Source: Rehmannia glutinosa (taxonomy: Eukaryota; Streptophyta; Magnoliopsida; Lamiales; Orobanchaceae). From it: a DNA stretch of 64,000 nucleotides. A program made the position numbers and the translations under genes. The first letter of the stretch is position 1; each line of letters starts with the position of its first letter. The notes under the pieces were generated by a model, which made no database searches, was not told where the DNA came from, and saw only the letters and a program-made list of their open reading frames with translations. The DNA lies in contig CM071935.1 of NCBI GenBank assembly GCA_016081115.2, positions 54,050,680 through 54,114,679 on the forward strand, read 5' to 3'. Positions 45,752-57,066 of the stretch are shown here, piece after piece.

Positions 45752-45793
45752 AAGTAGTAGAGATAGAGATAGAGATAGAGATAGAGATAGAGA
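45752..45793. repeat. GATAGA microsatellite at the Helitron 2 5' end
   Basis: Seven or so tandem AGATAG units. On the minus strand they form TCTATC repeats at the element's 5' terminus, making the exact insertion base ambiguous. Confidence 0.8.
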
Positions 45794-46609
45794 TGCTTCT
45801 GTTAATTGGAAGAAGTGAAAGAGAGTGTTAGATGACAACTGTTATGAACCTCTATGTCTTTAAAATATTGTTACCGATTAACTATATAGTTCATGCTTGA
45901 ACTATTAAACCCCAACAAGTAAACCACTTGGTGATCAGAAGTAATGAATCTAAAATTCTTTTTTTTTTTTTTTTGAATCTGGCCGGTTGGTGTGCCCCAC
46001 TAGCCCGTTTTGACAACTCTACAGAGATTCTTATAAAAATAAGTAATTATTACTGTCCAATCTTAAAAATGGAGAGACAGAGTGAAAATGAATTCTTTTG
46101 TTTCTTTCCAATAAATGAGAAAAGATATTTTTGGAGTAGTTTCTTATGGAAGATTTTTGCAAAATTTTTATCAGAAAAACTTTATGGTTGGTTTAATATT
46201 TTGGCACATAATATGCATAGTGAAAGTAGCAACTGTCGGAAACAAGATAATATATACTTCATTCCCAATTGTGCTCTCTATGCTACTATGTTTTTATTTA
46301 TGGCTTTGAAACCTTCATTATTTCTTTTTTTTTGTTTTAAGGAAATCAAATACTACTAACATGTATTACTTGGAGAATATCATCTATATTGAGATACTGC
46401 TGTGGATTCATCTGCCTGTAATATGCCTTTTTAAGCATGAGAGCATGTGCATTCCATTTGTGTTTCACTTTGTAATTTTTCAATTCCAAACCCCAAGTCC
46501 AGATTTTCAATTACCATAGTTTTATTGGTATGAGTTTCGTGATAATATGATTTGATATTGATTTTAATTTTCTTGGTTTTGAACAGTACAATACTAGGGA
46601 TAATGAAAA
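45794..46609. other. Spacer with a hAT end-like fragment
   Basis: AT-rich, with a T-run at 45959-45974. The stretch 45975-46021 reads, on the minus strand, TAGAGTTGTCAAAACGGGCT, which looks like a hAT terminus, but no partner end or target duplication was found. The open frame 45928-46359 is Phe-rich, low in coding signal, and not assigned. Confidence 0.3.
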
Positions 46610-47250
46610 ATGATCTTAACCTACAAGTCCAGATTTAGACATTTCACCTACTCTTCACATGTTGGCGCTATTGCTACTCCCAGCTCTTTATCTCTAGGCA
46701 AGCAAAACTCCCCCGATGATAAACCATGGGATGATAGTATTGAAAATACTAATAAGTCATTGGTTACCGACAATACAACTAGAAAAGTATACTTTAAAGT
46801 TTGGAAGAGTTTCATAAGAGTGACAGTCAATGGGAATGCTAAAGCCAAGTGTAGGGCTTATCGCGGTCAACTGGTTGGTGATCTAAAATAAGGTACTATC
46901 ACTTGAAGAATCATCTTGAGAGATATCCCAAAAGGAAAACCAAGGACATAAGACAACCTATTTTACAATCCAACTTGGAAAATGAGAAGTTCGAAGTTTC
47001 TCCTTTCAACTTTGATCAAGAGTTTTTCTGCAAAAAAAATTGCAAAGATGATTATTATGCATGAGTATCCTCTGGTGATGGCTAATCATGGCAGATTTAG
47101 AAGTTTTGTTCAAATTTTAAATCCATATTTGAAGATGGTTTCAATGAATACTATTAAAGGTGATTGTTTGAAGATATATGTCCTTGAAAAGAGAATCACA
47201 TTACTCAATTTTGATAAGAATAAGGGCGGGTGGCAGTGACAACGAATATG
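46610..47250 (+). pseudogene. hAT transposase, 5' part (BED zinc finger and following region)
   Basis: VYFKVWKSFIRVTVNGNAKA and later YYHLKNHLERYP (after a frame change) form a BED-type DNA-binding finger of RICESLEEPER-like hAT transposases. The second cysteine of the expected C-x2-C is Tyr. KKIAKMIIMHEYPLVMANHG then RFRSFVQILNP, TIKGDCLKIYVLEKR and NKGGWQ continue the transposase sense. There are stops at 46891 and 47239. The gene continues after the Gypsy insertion. Confidence 0.8.
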
Positions 47251-47559
47251 TGAATATCGTCTCATTAGGAAAAAAGTGATTTATGGTTGTCACGATACAT
47301 TATATTTACAACAATTGGAGCTGCAAAATTAGATTATCTGTTAATAACTCTAGTTAGTTAAATTTTCAAATATATCTTTATAATTTAAGTGTTATATTAT
47401 GATTTTGGTATTCTTTTAGATACATGACTCATGATATTTTCTTAAAATTCCATTTTTAGGTTTTTCTTTATGTACCAAATCCACATAAAGTGAAGTGCGT
47501 CGTGAAACTTTAGTTGGATGCTTCCTTGATTGAAACATAGATCCGGAAATATATAGTGT

Positions 47560-50481
47560 TGTAACGCCCCAAAATTTTAAACTATAAAATGTGTGCAAAT
47601 ATTCATTGTACCGTATATTTTTTTTTCATAAGAAACATGAGAAAGACAACTCGTTATAGCGACCCATTTAATTTTCGCAAGAACAATAATTACAGTGGAA
47701 ACAATCGCATAAAATAATTTGAATAAAATTTGACATCTACATTTAATTCTAACAGACCATTTGACAGTGAAAGACTTTAAAAAAATCGCATACATACATT
47801 TATTTATAAGACAAAATAGGTCTGTAAATATATTTCTTTCAAAATTCATTAGCAACAACAGAAGCAAATTATAAAGTGTAGAAAATTCATATATTCATTT
47901 ATTTCTAAGAAAATCGGACATTTACTAATCTATATAAAAAAATCTCTTTTAGTCTATTTGCATAAATAAACTTAGAAAATCATAATTCATCATTTATTTT
48001 CCCAAATCAAAAAATCTTTGAAGTTGGAAATTTTCTCAATACTAATCAATATCATACAGAGTCTAGCATCATAGGTAAACACTTAAAAAATAATGATTTG
48101 TTTAACAATTTCTTATCCAATTGAAAATTAACATTTAGAAAAGACATCACTCTAGTAGTTGCATAAGAAAATCACAATTCGTATAATCATTTCTTATTAA
48201 ATTGAAAACAACATTTAAAAATAAAAAGACATTACTCCAGTAGTTTCATAGGCCACCCATTATCCACCGCCAATAACCATCGCCGACTCCTTAACCTCGA
48301 AAAAACGATTATATATGTGGGGTGAGCGACACAATTTCGATGAAGTATAAATTGTCCAAGCTAAATACACAGATATCTCACATGACATACGCAAATACAA
48401 TCCAATAGGACATAGCATAGATCTTTTGAAAAATCGTAGACATAGACAATAGTTGCCGCAGGGTTCCACCGGGGATACATCGACCGGACCTCTTGAGTCC
48501 CTGGCTCAATAGTCTGCCAAGAATCGTACTACACATTCATGCAACATAATCTAAGCATTTAACAAGGACAATAAGGTTTAGAAAACAAACCCCACCTTGA
48601 ACGTAGCTTGAAAAATAGGTAGAACTTAAAAGTGTCGGATGCAAGCACGCCTAATCCTCGCTCGATAAATCGCCTAACCATAGGAATATAATACTAGTCA
48701 AAACCTCGAAATATTCTAAACTTAAAACTTAAAAATAATAATCTAAAATTCTAATTTAGGGGCTTAATAGAATATAAAATAAGATTAAACTAAATTGGAT
48801 TTGATGATCAAAAATTTGGAATTTGTTTGGTCAAAATATGAGTTGGTCGATTTTAAAGTAAAGAAATGGACTGATTTTGAAAAATTAGAAATCTAGTTGG
48901 GGCAATATGTGATTTTTGGAAAAATTGGACACTGAACCTGGATATAGCACCCTCAATTGAGAAGATTAAATCCCAAAAAGCAAATCCTCCCTGAATTACC
49001 CAATTCCCCTTTTTCCTTCTCCCATTTTTCTTTTCTTTCTCACTGTCTGTACTAGCCCACCCCCCACTCTCTTCTTCATTTCTTTCTTCTTTCTTTTCCT
49101 TTCTTTCTTTCTTTCCTTTTTCCCCAACTTCTCGTCAACAGCAAACCATCTCACCTCCTCTCCCAATTCACCTTTTCTTTCTTTTCTTATTCCTATTTCT
49201 TCTTCTTCCCATCCCCGCCGCCCCGCCTCTGTTTCTCCTCTCATCTTTCTTTTTTTTTCTTCTTCTACCATCTAGTCTACCCGAATTTCAGCGGCAAAGA
49301 GGGGACACGATGCGGCGGCGCGGCGAGCAATTTCCGGTGGCTTTTGGGCAGAAAGGGATTGGTTTCGGGCTTGTTCTTTGACGGTGGTTTTTGGGATTTC
49401 CGACGAAAATCAAGATTGGTTGGGTTGGTATCTCGCGACAGTGATTCGGTTTTAGTTGGGTTTCTCGGGTCAGCGGCGATTTGGGGCAATTAGGGCATTC
49501 GAATTTTTCCGGCGAGGCTCGAGTTTTCGGTTTCGAGCCGTGGGTTTGAAGAGACTGAAGTTCGGTTGTTTGGCTACCTCATGGTGGTTTCCCGATGAAA
49601 TTTTGATGGGTTTTGTTTTGTTTTGTTTTCTATTATTTCCGGCGGGTTTGGCTTGTGAAGAATCGTAACAGTGGCTTTTGATTTGGGTCGCTAGACTCGA
49701 TGTAGACTGCGGGGATGGTGATTCGGGGTTCGGGTTTTTCCGACAGTGACTGGGTTTAGCTTTGACTAGCGGGGTTTTCTGGTTTGTTTGAGATGGTGGT
49801 TTTTAGAGTTGGCTTTGGCGATTTCGACAGCGGAAGTGGCCTAAAAACGGAGGTTTTGGGGCTGCTTGTGGAAACTGGACTATGTTGGGTTTTGGGGACC
49901 GACTTGCAGATTTATGGTGGTGGCCTGCGGCGGCCTATGCGTCCGCCCGGTGGCTTGTTTTCTAACTCTGTTTTTTTTTTTTTTAAAACGCTGAAATTTG
50001 GTTGCGAGCATGTGAAGAATTGAGGAGTTTGGAAAAATACAGAGTTATAGGATTTCTGTATTAATAGAGCTTGTAAGCAAAAATCCTAGGATAATAGGAC
50101 TCTAAAATACCTAGATAAAAAGATAAGTTAAATCTTTAAAAGATAAACTGGAATTTAAAGTTTTTGATAAGATAAGTGAAGAGATGGAGTTTTACGGGAG
50201 TTTTGAAATCAAGGAATCTAGAGTTTTATGGAGAAGAAATTGACAATTGGCTAAAATAATGATAGGTTAAACTTGAGTTTGGGCTAATAAAAGTGAATAA
50301 AGGGCTAAGGTAATATGGATTGGCCTGAATTTGGGCCAATAAGAATTTTGGGCTTGAGAAAATTGGACTAGATAACTTGGGCTTGGATTTTAAAAACATA
50401 AATTAGCCCCTAAATAAACTAATTCTAATTAATAATATCACAATCTTAATAAAAGGGCTAAATAAAATCTCGGATATTACA
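47560..50481 (-). repeat. 3' LTR of the Gypsy element, 2.9 kb
   Basis: TG...CA ends. It contains a TC-rich tract at 49010-49260 and a GC-rich block at 49270-49960. Small frames inside (49277-49489, 49456-49668, 49784-50023) have no family resemblance and are taken as non-coding. Confidence 0.8.
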
Positions 50482-51660
50482 TACTATCCCCCTAAAAAAA
50501 TAATTTCGTCCTCGAAATTCAATTAACTTACTAAAGCCAATAACTTCTAAAAGGATCTCGTCCTCTCATTCCCAAGTTGTCTCGTCATCGCCATCTTAAT
50601 CGTTGCTTAGTAATTGTTGTTATAATTAAACTCCTCTAAAAGTAAATATGATTCTCAAAACCAAAATACATGTCCTATAGAATTACATTGTTCTATCAGT
50701 GTGTCCATCCGTCCGTGGATGATATGTTGTAGTAAAACTTAACTCTATTCCCATGAAAATTTCGAGCTTCTCCAAATATTTAAAGTGAACCTAGTATCGA
50801 TATTCAATAGTCTCACCATTTCTCTTGTGTACAATTGATCAAATTGATCTAAACCATGTCATCTGCAGAAAGTATGTAGACTTGGTCAATCGTTAAAAAA
50901 AACCCCGTATCATGATTTCACTTAGATGATCGCGACTAACTTACAAAAAAGTCAATATACATATGCTCTCAACTTTCATTTGAGTGTATCAAGTATCTTA
51001 ACAAAAATCTAGACAATCGTTGGTGCTTGACTTTAACTTGTTGCCTTATCATTCATCTATCCACAAAGTTCCAATACTTCCTATCATATTCCTTCACCAA
51101 AAAGTATATTTCGCATATCTCGATAAATCTTTGTAACTCATAGGTGAGCGGTGTACAATATCCAATGTGCTCATCATAATATTTCAATTCTTAGTTAGTC
51201 ATCCCTAGATATAACCAAAATTCCTTCGTAGCCTAATGCACCATTAGAAGCTAAAACAATTATGTTGATATTTTCAATTTGATCATAGTTACTCATATTA
51301 CATAAAACTCATATGTCACTTGTGTCTCATTAATCTTATCTCTAAGTACAAGTCGTTCAACCATTGTTGCAGTAATTGATTCAATCCACAAGAAGGTGTG
51401 ACAACCTCGATTATCAACTTAGCAAACTCTCTCGTCAAGTATTCTTATTCTACTGGTAAACTGGTCCATCCTTATTTAACTTCTTAGAAATCCTTCGTAC
51501 ACTTCTCACTCCACTGAAACTTCATATTTCCTGCAACTCTAGTCTCTGGTGTTGAACTCTAGCAAAAAAAATATTTTCTATAAACCTTATTTAATTCCCA
51601 AAGGGGTCTAGAAACATTGAACTTCATTCACAATCGTAACCATACTCCATTCATTAATAA
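50482..51660 (-). pseudogene. Gypsy integrase and pol 3' remnant
   Basis: The minus strand from about 50760 to 50690 reads GIELSFTTTYHPRTDG, the catalytic integrase segment (compare the family consensus F-S-T-A-H-P-Q-T-D-G). The end shows FEDEI-type GAATTTCGAGGACGAAATTA and the purine tract (TAGGGGGATAGTA on the minus strand) before the LTR. Multiple stops. Confidence 0.65.
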
Positions 51661-51818
51661 CCTGAATTTGGGCCAATAAGAATTTTGGGCTTGAGAAAAT
51701 TGGACTAGATAACTTGGGCTTGGATTTTAAAAATATAAATTAGCCCCTAAATAAACTAATTCTAATTAATAATATCACAATCTTAATAAAAGGGCTAAAT
51801 AAAATCTCGGATATTACA
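51661..51818 (-). repeat. Truncated 5' LTR of the Gypsy element
   Basis: It matches 50323-50481 almost exactly (shared CTGAATTTGGGCCAATAAG to CTCGGATATTACA), but only the first 158 bp of the LTR are present, joined directly to pol sequence. Confidence 0.85.
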
Positions 51819-51823
51819 AGTGT

Positions 51824-52990
51824 AATAGTGGATAATTGTTCAACAAATGATGCAATGATGGATATAGTTGTGGATAAGCTTGAACATACTTTCATTTGCT
51901 TGATGGAAAATTAGTCATATGCAACGTTGTGCACACATATTGAATTTTATTATGAAGGAAGGCTACGAAGTTTTTGGTGAGGCAATTAAAAAAGTAAGAG
52001 ATAGTGTTGGTTATTGGTCAGGGACACCGAAGAAATATGAGAAGTTTGAGGACACGACTCGTCAACTTCCCATTCCAACTGATAAGAGTCTTGCACTTGA
52101 TTGTAAAACTCGATGGAACTCAACTTATTGTTACAAACAACCTTTGATTACAAAGATATTTTTGTCCGCTTGAAAAACGTGATCCAATGTATAAATACTT
52201 ACTAGTGATCTTGAGTGGAATTTGACTAATAAATTTGTGGTAGATTGAAATTCTTGTATACTAACACTGAGTTTTTCTCTGGCATTGCATATCCTATTGA
52301 AAATTGGTATTTTCAAAAAATTGGCCAGATTAAAGTGGCTTTGAATCAATGTCTTAGTTATGGTGTTAATGTGATAGAGTTGATGGCTTCAAATATGATA
52401 AGAAAATTTGATAATTATTAGTTTGTTGTACATGGAATCATGGGGGTGGTAGCTGACCTTGATCCTATGTTTAAAATGGTTTTGTTGAGTACTATTTTGA
52501 AAAGATTATTCATAGTGATTCTGATTACAAGGTGGACAAAGTTCTTATGTTATGTCGCGACTTGGTTAAGCAATATGAATAGAACAAATAACTAAAAAAA
52601 TAGAGATGCTATAAGTTCAATGGAGTGTAATATTGATGTTAATGAGTTGGTCTCCTTGATGAACTTGACTTGTTTGCTTTTTTAAAAAAAAACTGAAAGT
52701 TAGTCGGAGCTATATCAATAGTTTGAAGACGATAGTTTACCAACACTCTTGTTTTTGATGTCTTGTCATGGTGTAAATCAAATATAAGTAAATATCTTAT
52801 ATTACATCAAATTAAAAGAGATATCTTAGCAATTATTGTCTCTACAGAATCTCTGGAGTTCACTTTTAGCACAAGCAGATGATTGATTAGTCCTCATCGC
52901 AGTAGACTTCACCGAAAACTATTGAGGCATTAATGTGTGCACATAATTGGTTGTTAGTGACTTTAAAGGTAATTACTTTTATTTATATCA
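51824..52990 (+). pseudogene. hAT transposase, 3' part
   Basis: RCAHILNFIMKEGYEVFGEA, SVGYWSGTPKKYEKFEDTTR and LALDCKTRWNSTY are core hAT transposase motifs. Later, in other frames, come ENWYFQKI-type, VNVIELMASNMIRKFDNY and GVVADLDPMFKMVLLSTILK, and a damaged C-terminal dimerisation segment near 52880 (RMISPHRSRL-like). Many stops and frame changes. It is continuous in sense with 46610-47250 once the Gypsy insertion is disregarded. Confidence 0.8.
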
Positions 52991-53048
52991 AGTTAACATC
53001 TTAATGGTTTGAATGTTGATCATCTAATTGTAAATCTATGCTTATATC

Positions 53049-54212
53049 TGTTAGTCCAAGTGACCACAAAAATCTAGAGGGGGATGAATAGATTTTCACT
53101 CGATTTTCAGTTTTCCCTCTTTTCAAAGGTGAGGCTTAATAATTAAAATATAAGTGCAAAAAATCAAAAATGACACAATGATTTACAATGCTTCAGCCCA
53201 CCTAGGGCATATGTCTACTACCACACAATCTCTAGAATGGATTTTTCTAAAAACTAGTGTTACTGATAAAAAACTTGTTACAACTTTGACGATCACCAAA
53301 CTTTTCTAACAACAACAACTTTGGAGAGAACCAAAATCTAACAATAATAATGAAGAATGCCAATCTCTTCAACATCTAGTCTAATCAACCAAGTGTGTTC
53401 TTACCAAAAGAACACTTAACAATTATATTTTATTTTGGATGATATTGATCAATCAAGATTACACCTCAAATGAACTTATACAACATTGAAAGTGCAAGTG
53501 TAATTAAGAAAGCAAGCCTAATAATCAAAATGTGAAAGTGCAAAACTTCGGCTAATTACAAGAAGAAGTATGAAAAATAAGGGATGTGATATTTGCGGAG
53601 ATTTTCTTGTTGTGTTGTGGAATTGTGTTATATTAATCCTCCAATCTTCTTCATCTAATTATAGAGGAGCTCCAAGATTTGAATTCCAACATTGACTCCT
53701 TTCTTTTGAATATTGTCTGCAAAAAGAAGATCAAAAGATCCACAAAATAATGGTCAAAAGTGATAAAGTGATAAAGTAAAAGATGTGTTTGCTGCAACGT
53801 TCAAAATTGACAGATCTTAGCTACAGCGACCGGTCGCTATGTTGTAAAATTTGAACATTAAAGACATTAGATTAAGATCTGATACGTGTCGTCAATTAGG
53901 GGGATCGGTCGCCCTGCACAACAACCGGTCTCTATGCACAATAGAATCTTCAGAGAACAACTTTAGGTGTTGGTTGCCCTTGATAGCAACCGCTCGCCCT
54001 AAAATAGGGTTTTTTTTGGCGAGAGAAAGTTTTGGACTAAAATCCTAGGTACCAGCCGCTCTCTAAGGCGACCAGTCGCTGTCATTAAAACTGATTTTAA
54101 ATAATACTTTAGAATGAAATCCGATTTTGACAGCGTCTGATTTAAAATATTTTGATTGGAGAAAAACGACTAAGGTGAAATCATCAAAATAAAAAATAAC
54201 TTTGTACTAACA
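53049..54212 (-). repeat. 3' LTR of the Sirevirus-like element
   Basis: TG at 53049 and CA at 54212. On the minus strand it starts TGTTAGTACAAAGTTA after the purine-rich AAAGGAGAGAGTT and ends with ATTCATCCCCCTCTAGATTT then GGACTAACA. Interior words GCGACCGGTCGC and AACCGGTC recur. The opposite LTR is missing, so no target duplication can be checked. Confidence 0.75.
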
Positions 54213-54996
54213 AACTCTCTCCTTTTGATGATTTCAACTCAAAATAATTTTGATAGGGTATTTTAGAAATAGACTAGAAAATTTTGAAATAGTTCCCCCT
54301 ATCAATAAAAACTCTCCTTGTTCATAGAAACAACCATGTGCAACAACACAACCATCCTTCATTTACCATTTAGCTTCGGCCGATCCTTTCTTACTTCCCA
54401 AACAGATCCTCCTACATCTATATATAAACGCTGGTTTATCCATGAGTGATTCGGCAGATTTGGATTCATATAGATATCCACCCAATACGTCCTATTTCCA
54501 CTCAGAATGGTTCCTGGACATGAATAGGCCGACCCTTGGTACAACGGAATATCCCTGACCCGCGGTACATACCGCAACATTAGATCCTACAGACACCCTC
54601 TAATGGTCTATCAGTAGTTCCAGAAGTTGCACTTTCTTTCAATACCGACCGTAGGTATCTGACCATCAGATACCAACAACTGTCTTCTAAGATTACCGAC
54701 ATTTCGGGTTTTCATAAATTTCACATAAGATTTTTCATCATCAGAAACAACCTTTAGCTCATTTCTACATATTTCAAATATAATGTTAGGCAATTTATTA
54801 ACATCAAATATCACAATTTATCAATAAGCTCAACAATCACCAAGTATCACAAGTTATCAATAAGCTCAACAATCACCATTTCTACCAATGATACCATCTT
54901 TTTCTCCCCATTTAAAATCATCAAAAAATTTATTAGCCATGGAGAGAAACAATTTTATCAAAGAAATAATGCGTAACAATAATGATTGACAAACAA

Positions 54997-56452
54997 TCAT
55001 AGACAGAAAAAGGTTTGACAATGAGTTCGAAATACAAAAAATTGGAATAAAGAAAAAGAACTCGAGATCAATCGATCCTTGTCTGAGGAGAAGTAAGCGG
55101 TCGGGAGGAGTTCCTTGATGAATTTCTTGAGCTTACCCATCTTCTTCTTCATCATGGAGTTTTCCTTTTTAGCCTCTTCTAGTTCCCTCCTTAGTGAAAT
55201 GATATACCGTTTAATGTCTCTTTCTAAGTTGTCCATTCTTTCTTCTATATCTGGTTTATCACTATCTTCCTCCTCGTTGCCATTATCACCGCTATTGGTA
55301 TTATCCTCCAGTTCTCTTTGGGCTCCCCCGAACATTAAATCCTCAATCTCTAAATCGTCAAAGAAATCACGGGGGTGATTGGGAACTTGGGATGTGGAAG
55401 CTCTAGCACGACCTCGTGCCGATTTGGTAGCAGCTTGGGTCAAGGTCCATCTCATACGAAGCATTTGATGGATGTTGTCAATATCAAAGTCAACCCGATA
55501 CATCTCCAAGTTTTTGGATTCGATATGTCCAAAGAGGATAAGTAGTTTGCAAATGATATTACCCAAGGTGAATTGTTTTGAACCTAAAGGGATGGATTCA
55601 ATCAAACATTGTAGAAAAATAGCTCTATAGTTCTCCAACTCCACTATTCTAATTTTATAGGTTAATAAATAATCCAAGTTACTAGGGAGTTTTACTTCTT
55701 TACCACAAACTCAATATGACACAATCATAGAGATAATTCTATGTTCTTTGGGCATGGATCAAATATGCCAGCCAAAACCTAAATTGATTTTAGCCTCTTC
55801 CACCTAAATCGGTTTTAACCTCTTCCATAGTTACACTCATTTGCCTCTCATCTCCTCGAATGCAAGCAAAATAATAAACTTCATTATCATATAACCAAAG
55901 TAAAAGATAAATATCTTTCGGTGTCCAGTGAAAGTGTCTACCCAATACACAAGAACTAATAGCACTAGGTGTGTACATGTTATCATATTCCATCCACATA
56001 TTGGCATAGAATAACTTAATTATTTCATCATCATTACCTTATGCTCAGATTATCCCACAAATTAACCCAACCTTGGGTTTCAAAATAACCACGAAAAGTA
56101 GGAAATAAATCTGAAAACGATCCAAATTGGCAAGTCCTAGTTCTAGCAAAAGATTTATTCCAAATACTAGGATCCTCAAAATATGATTCGACATATTTGT
56201 GGATAAACCTTAAAGAGTTTGTTCTAGAGGGAGCGTAAGATAGTTGGGATTTCTTACTCTTTCGCACTTCACATTGTGCGATGAAATTGCCGCTCTTAAT
56301 TTAGCAATTTGTTCTATAGTAAGCACAACATTGATGTCCTCGGTTGATTTTCATCTACTTGAGCCTGATTTTGAGGGTTTGAAGAGGAAGCCTATCTTGT
56401 TCTCTTTCTTCTAGCATTAGGGTTAGTGCAAATAGAAGTATGGGGATGAGCC
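54997..56452 (-). pseudogene. Extra ORF downstream of pol (Sirevirus ORF3-like), decayed
   Basis: An ATG at 56452 begins a broken frame (MAHPHTS) with a basic stretch RRKRTR. The segments WMEYDNMYTPSAISSCVLGR and LFYAN resemble the plant transposon protein found in the envelope-like position of Sireviruses. The largest open part, 54997-55677 (226 aa), has an acidic Asp/Glu/Asn-rich stretch and a coiled-coil-like KKENSMMKKKMGKLKKFIKE. Stops occur around 55677, 55790 and 56034. Function unknown. Confidence 0.6.
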
Positions 56453-57066
56453 ATAATTTTAGAGTAAGATTGAATAGGGTTTAATTGCAACAAGAATCAA
56501 GAAACTTGGAGAAGAATTGAGAGAGAACTGAACTTAGAGAGTAAAAATGCGTTGATAGGGTGGGAGTTTTTTGCTGTGAAATAGAGAACATAAGGTTTTT
56601 AACCCATTTTAAACAAGAGGGCGACCAATCACTATATATGGCGATCGCTTATAGCAACTGGTCCCTGTTTTCGGTTCAAAATAAAGTTTTGAAAAATAGA
56701 AATTTCACCACAAAACTTATCGAAAATAATTAAACATGCCCAAACATTAATATTAACATTATTCAATATGCATTACGCCTAATCGAACTCGAATAGAGTT
56801 AAAAGTTTCGACGGGTAATGGTTTGTAAAAATATCTGCTAATTGATCTTGAGACGGAACAAAACATATCTCAAATTTTGATTTTGAAACACAATCCCTTA
56901 AGAAATGATGTCGAAACTTAATGTGTTTGGTTCGATTGTGATGAACGAGATTTTGAGAAATATTAATGGCAGAAGTATTATCACAAAAAATAGGAATATT
57001 TTCAAAATTGATTTTGTAATCCTCCAAGGCTTGTTTCATCCATAATAATTATATACAACAAAAATC

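Larger units (their letters stand above)
30615..45793 (-). mobile_element. Non-autonomous Helitron 2 (reversed), 15.2 kb with nested Copia
   Basis: On the minus strand the 3' end has palindrome GTGCAACGCACGTGCACC then TTACTAG, followed by T, the same terminus as Helitron 1. The 5' end on the minus strand has TCTCTATC repeats then TCTACTACTTTAAAAGGATG. Because of the GATAGA repeat, the exact 5' base could be any of several repeat steps up to 45793. Subtracting the Copia element leaves about 5.6 kb. It carries a decayed bL28m gene fragment (32740-33180), a MITE (31429-31680) and a GC-richer stretch of unknown origin (about 45330-45600). No Rep-helicase is seen. Confidence 0.7.
47560..51818 (-). 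mobile_element. Internally deleted Ty3/Gypsy retrotransposon
   Basis: Outer ends: TGTAACGCCCC at 47560 and ATATTACA at 51818, with an exact 5-bp target duplication AGTGT at 47555-47559 and 51819-51823. Read on the minus strand it comprises a truncated 5' LTR (51661-51818, TGTAATATCCGAGATTTT), a pol remnant (50495-51660), a polypurine tract and a full 3' LTR (50481 down to 47560). Most of the LTR, gag, protease and reverse transcriptase are missing. LTR length of 2.9 kb and the FRGR-like pol end suggest a Tekay-type chromovirus, tentatively. Confidence 0.8.

Noticed and set aside
45975..46021. hAT terminus as the end of the 46610-52990 transposase element
   Set aside because: It is oriented with its body to the left, away from the transposase, and no partner end or 8-bp duplication was found.
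45928..46359. 143-residue plus-strand frame before the hAT transposase
   Set aside because: Phe-rich, starts near a T-run, crosses a hAT-end-like fragment and shows no motif.
48996..50023. Several small frames in the GC-rich and CT-rich part of the Gypsy LTR
   Set aside because: They lie within an LTR, are low-complexity (Lys/Glu- or Pro-rich) and lack family resemblance.
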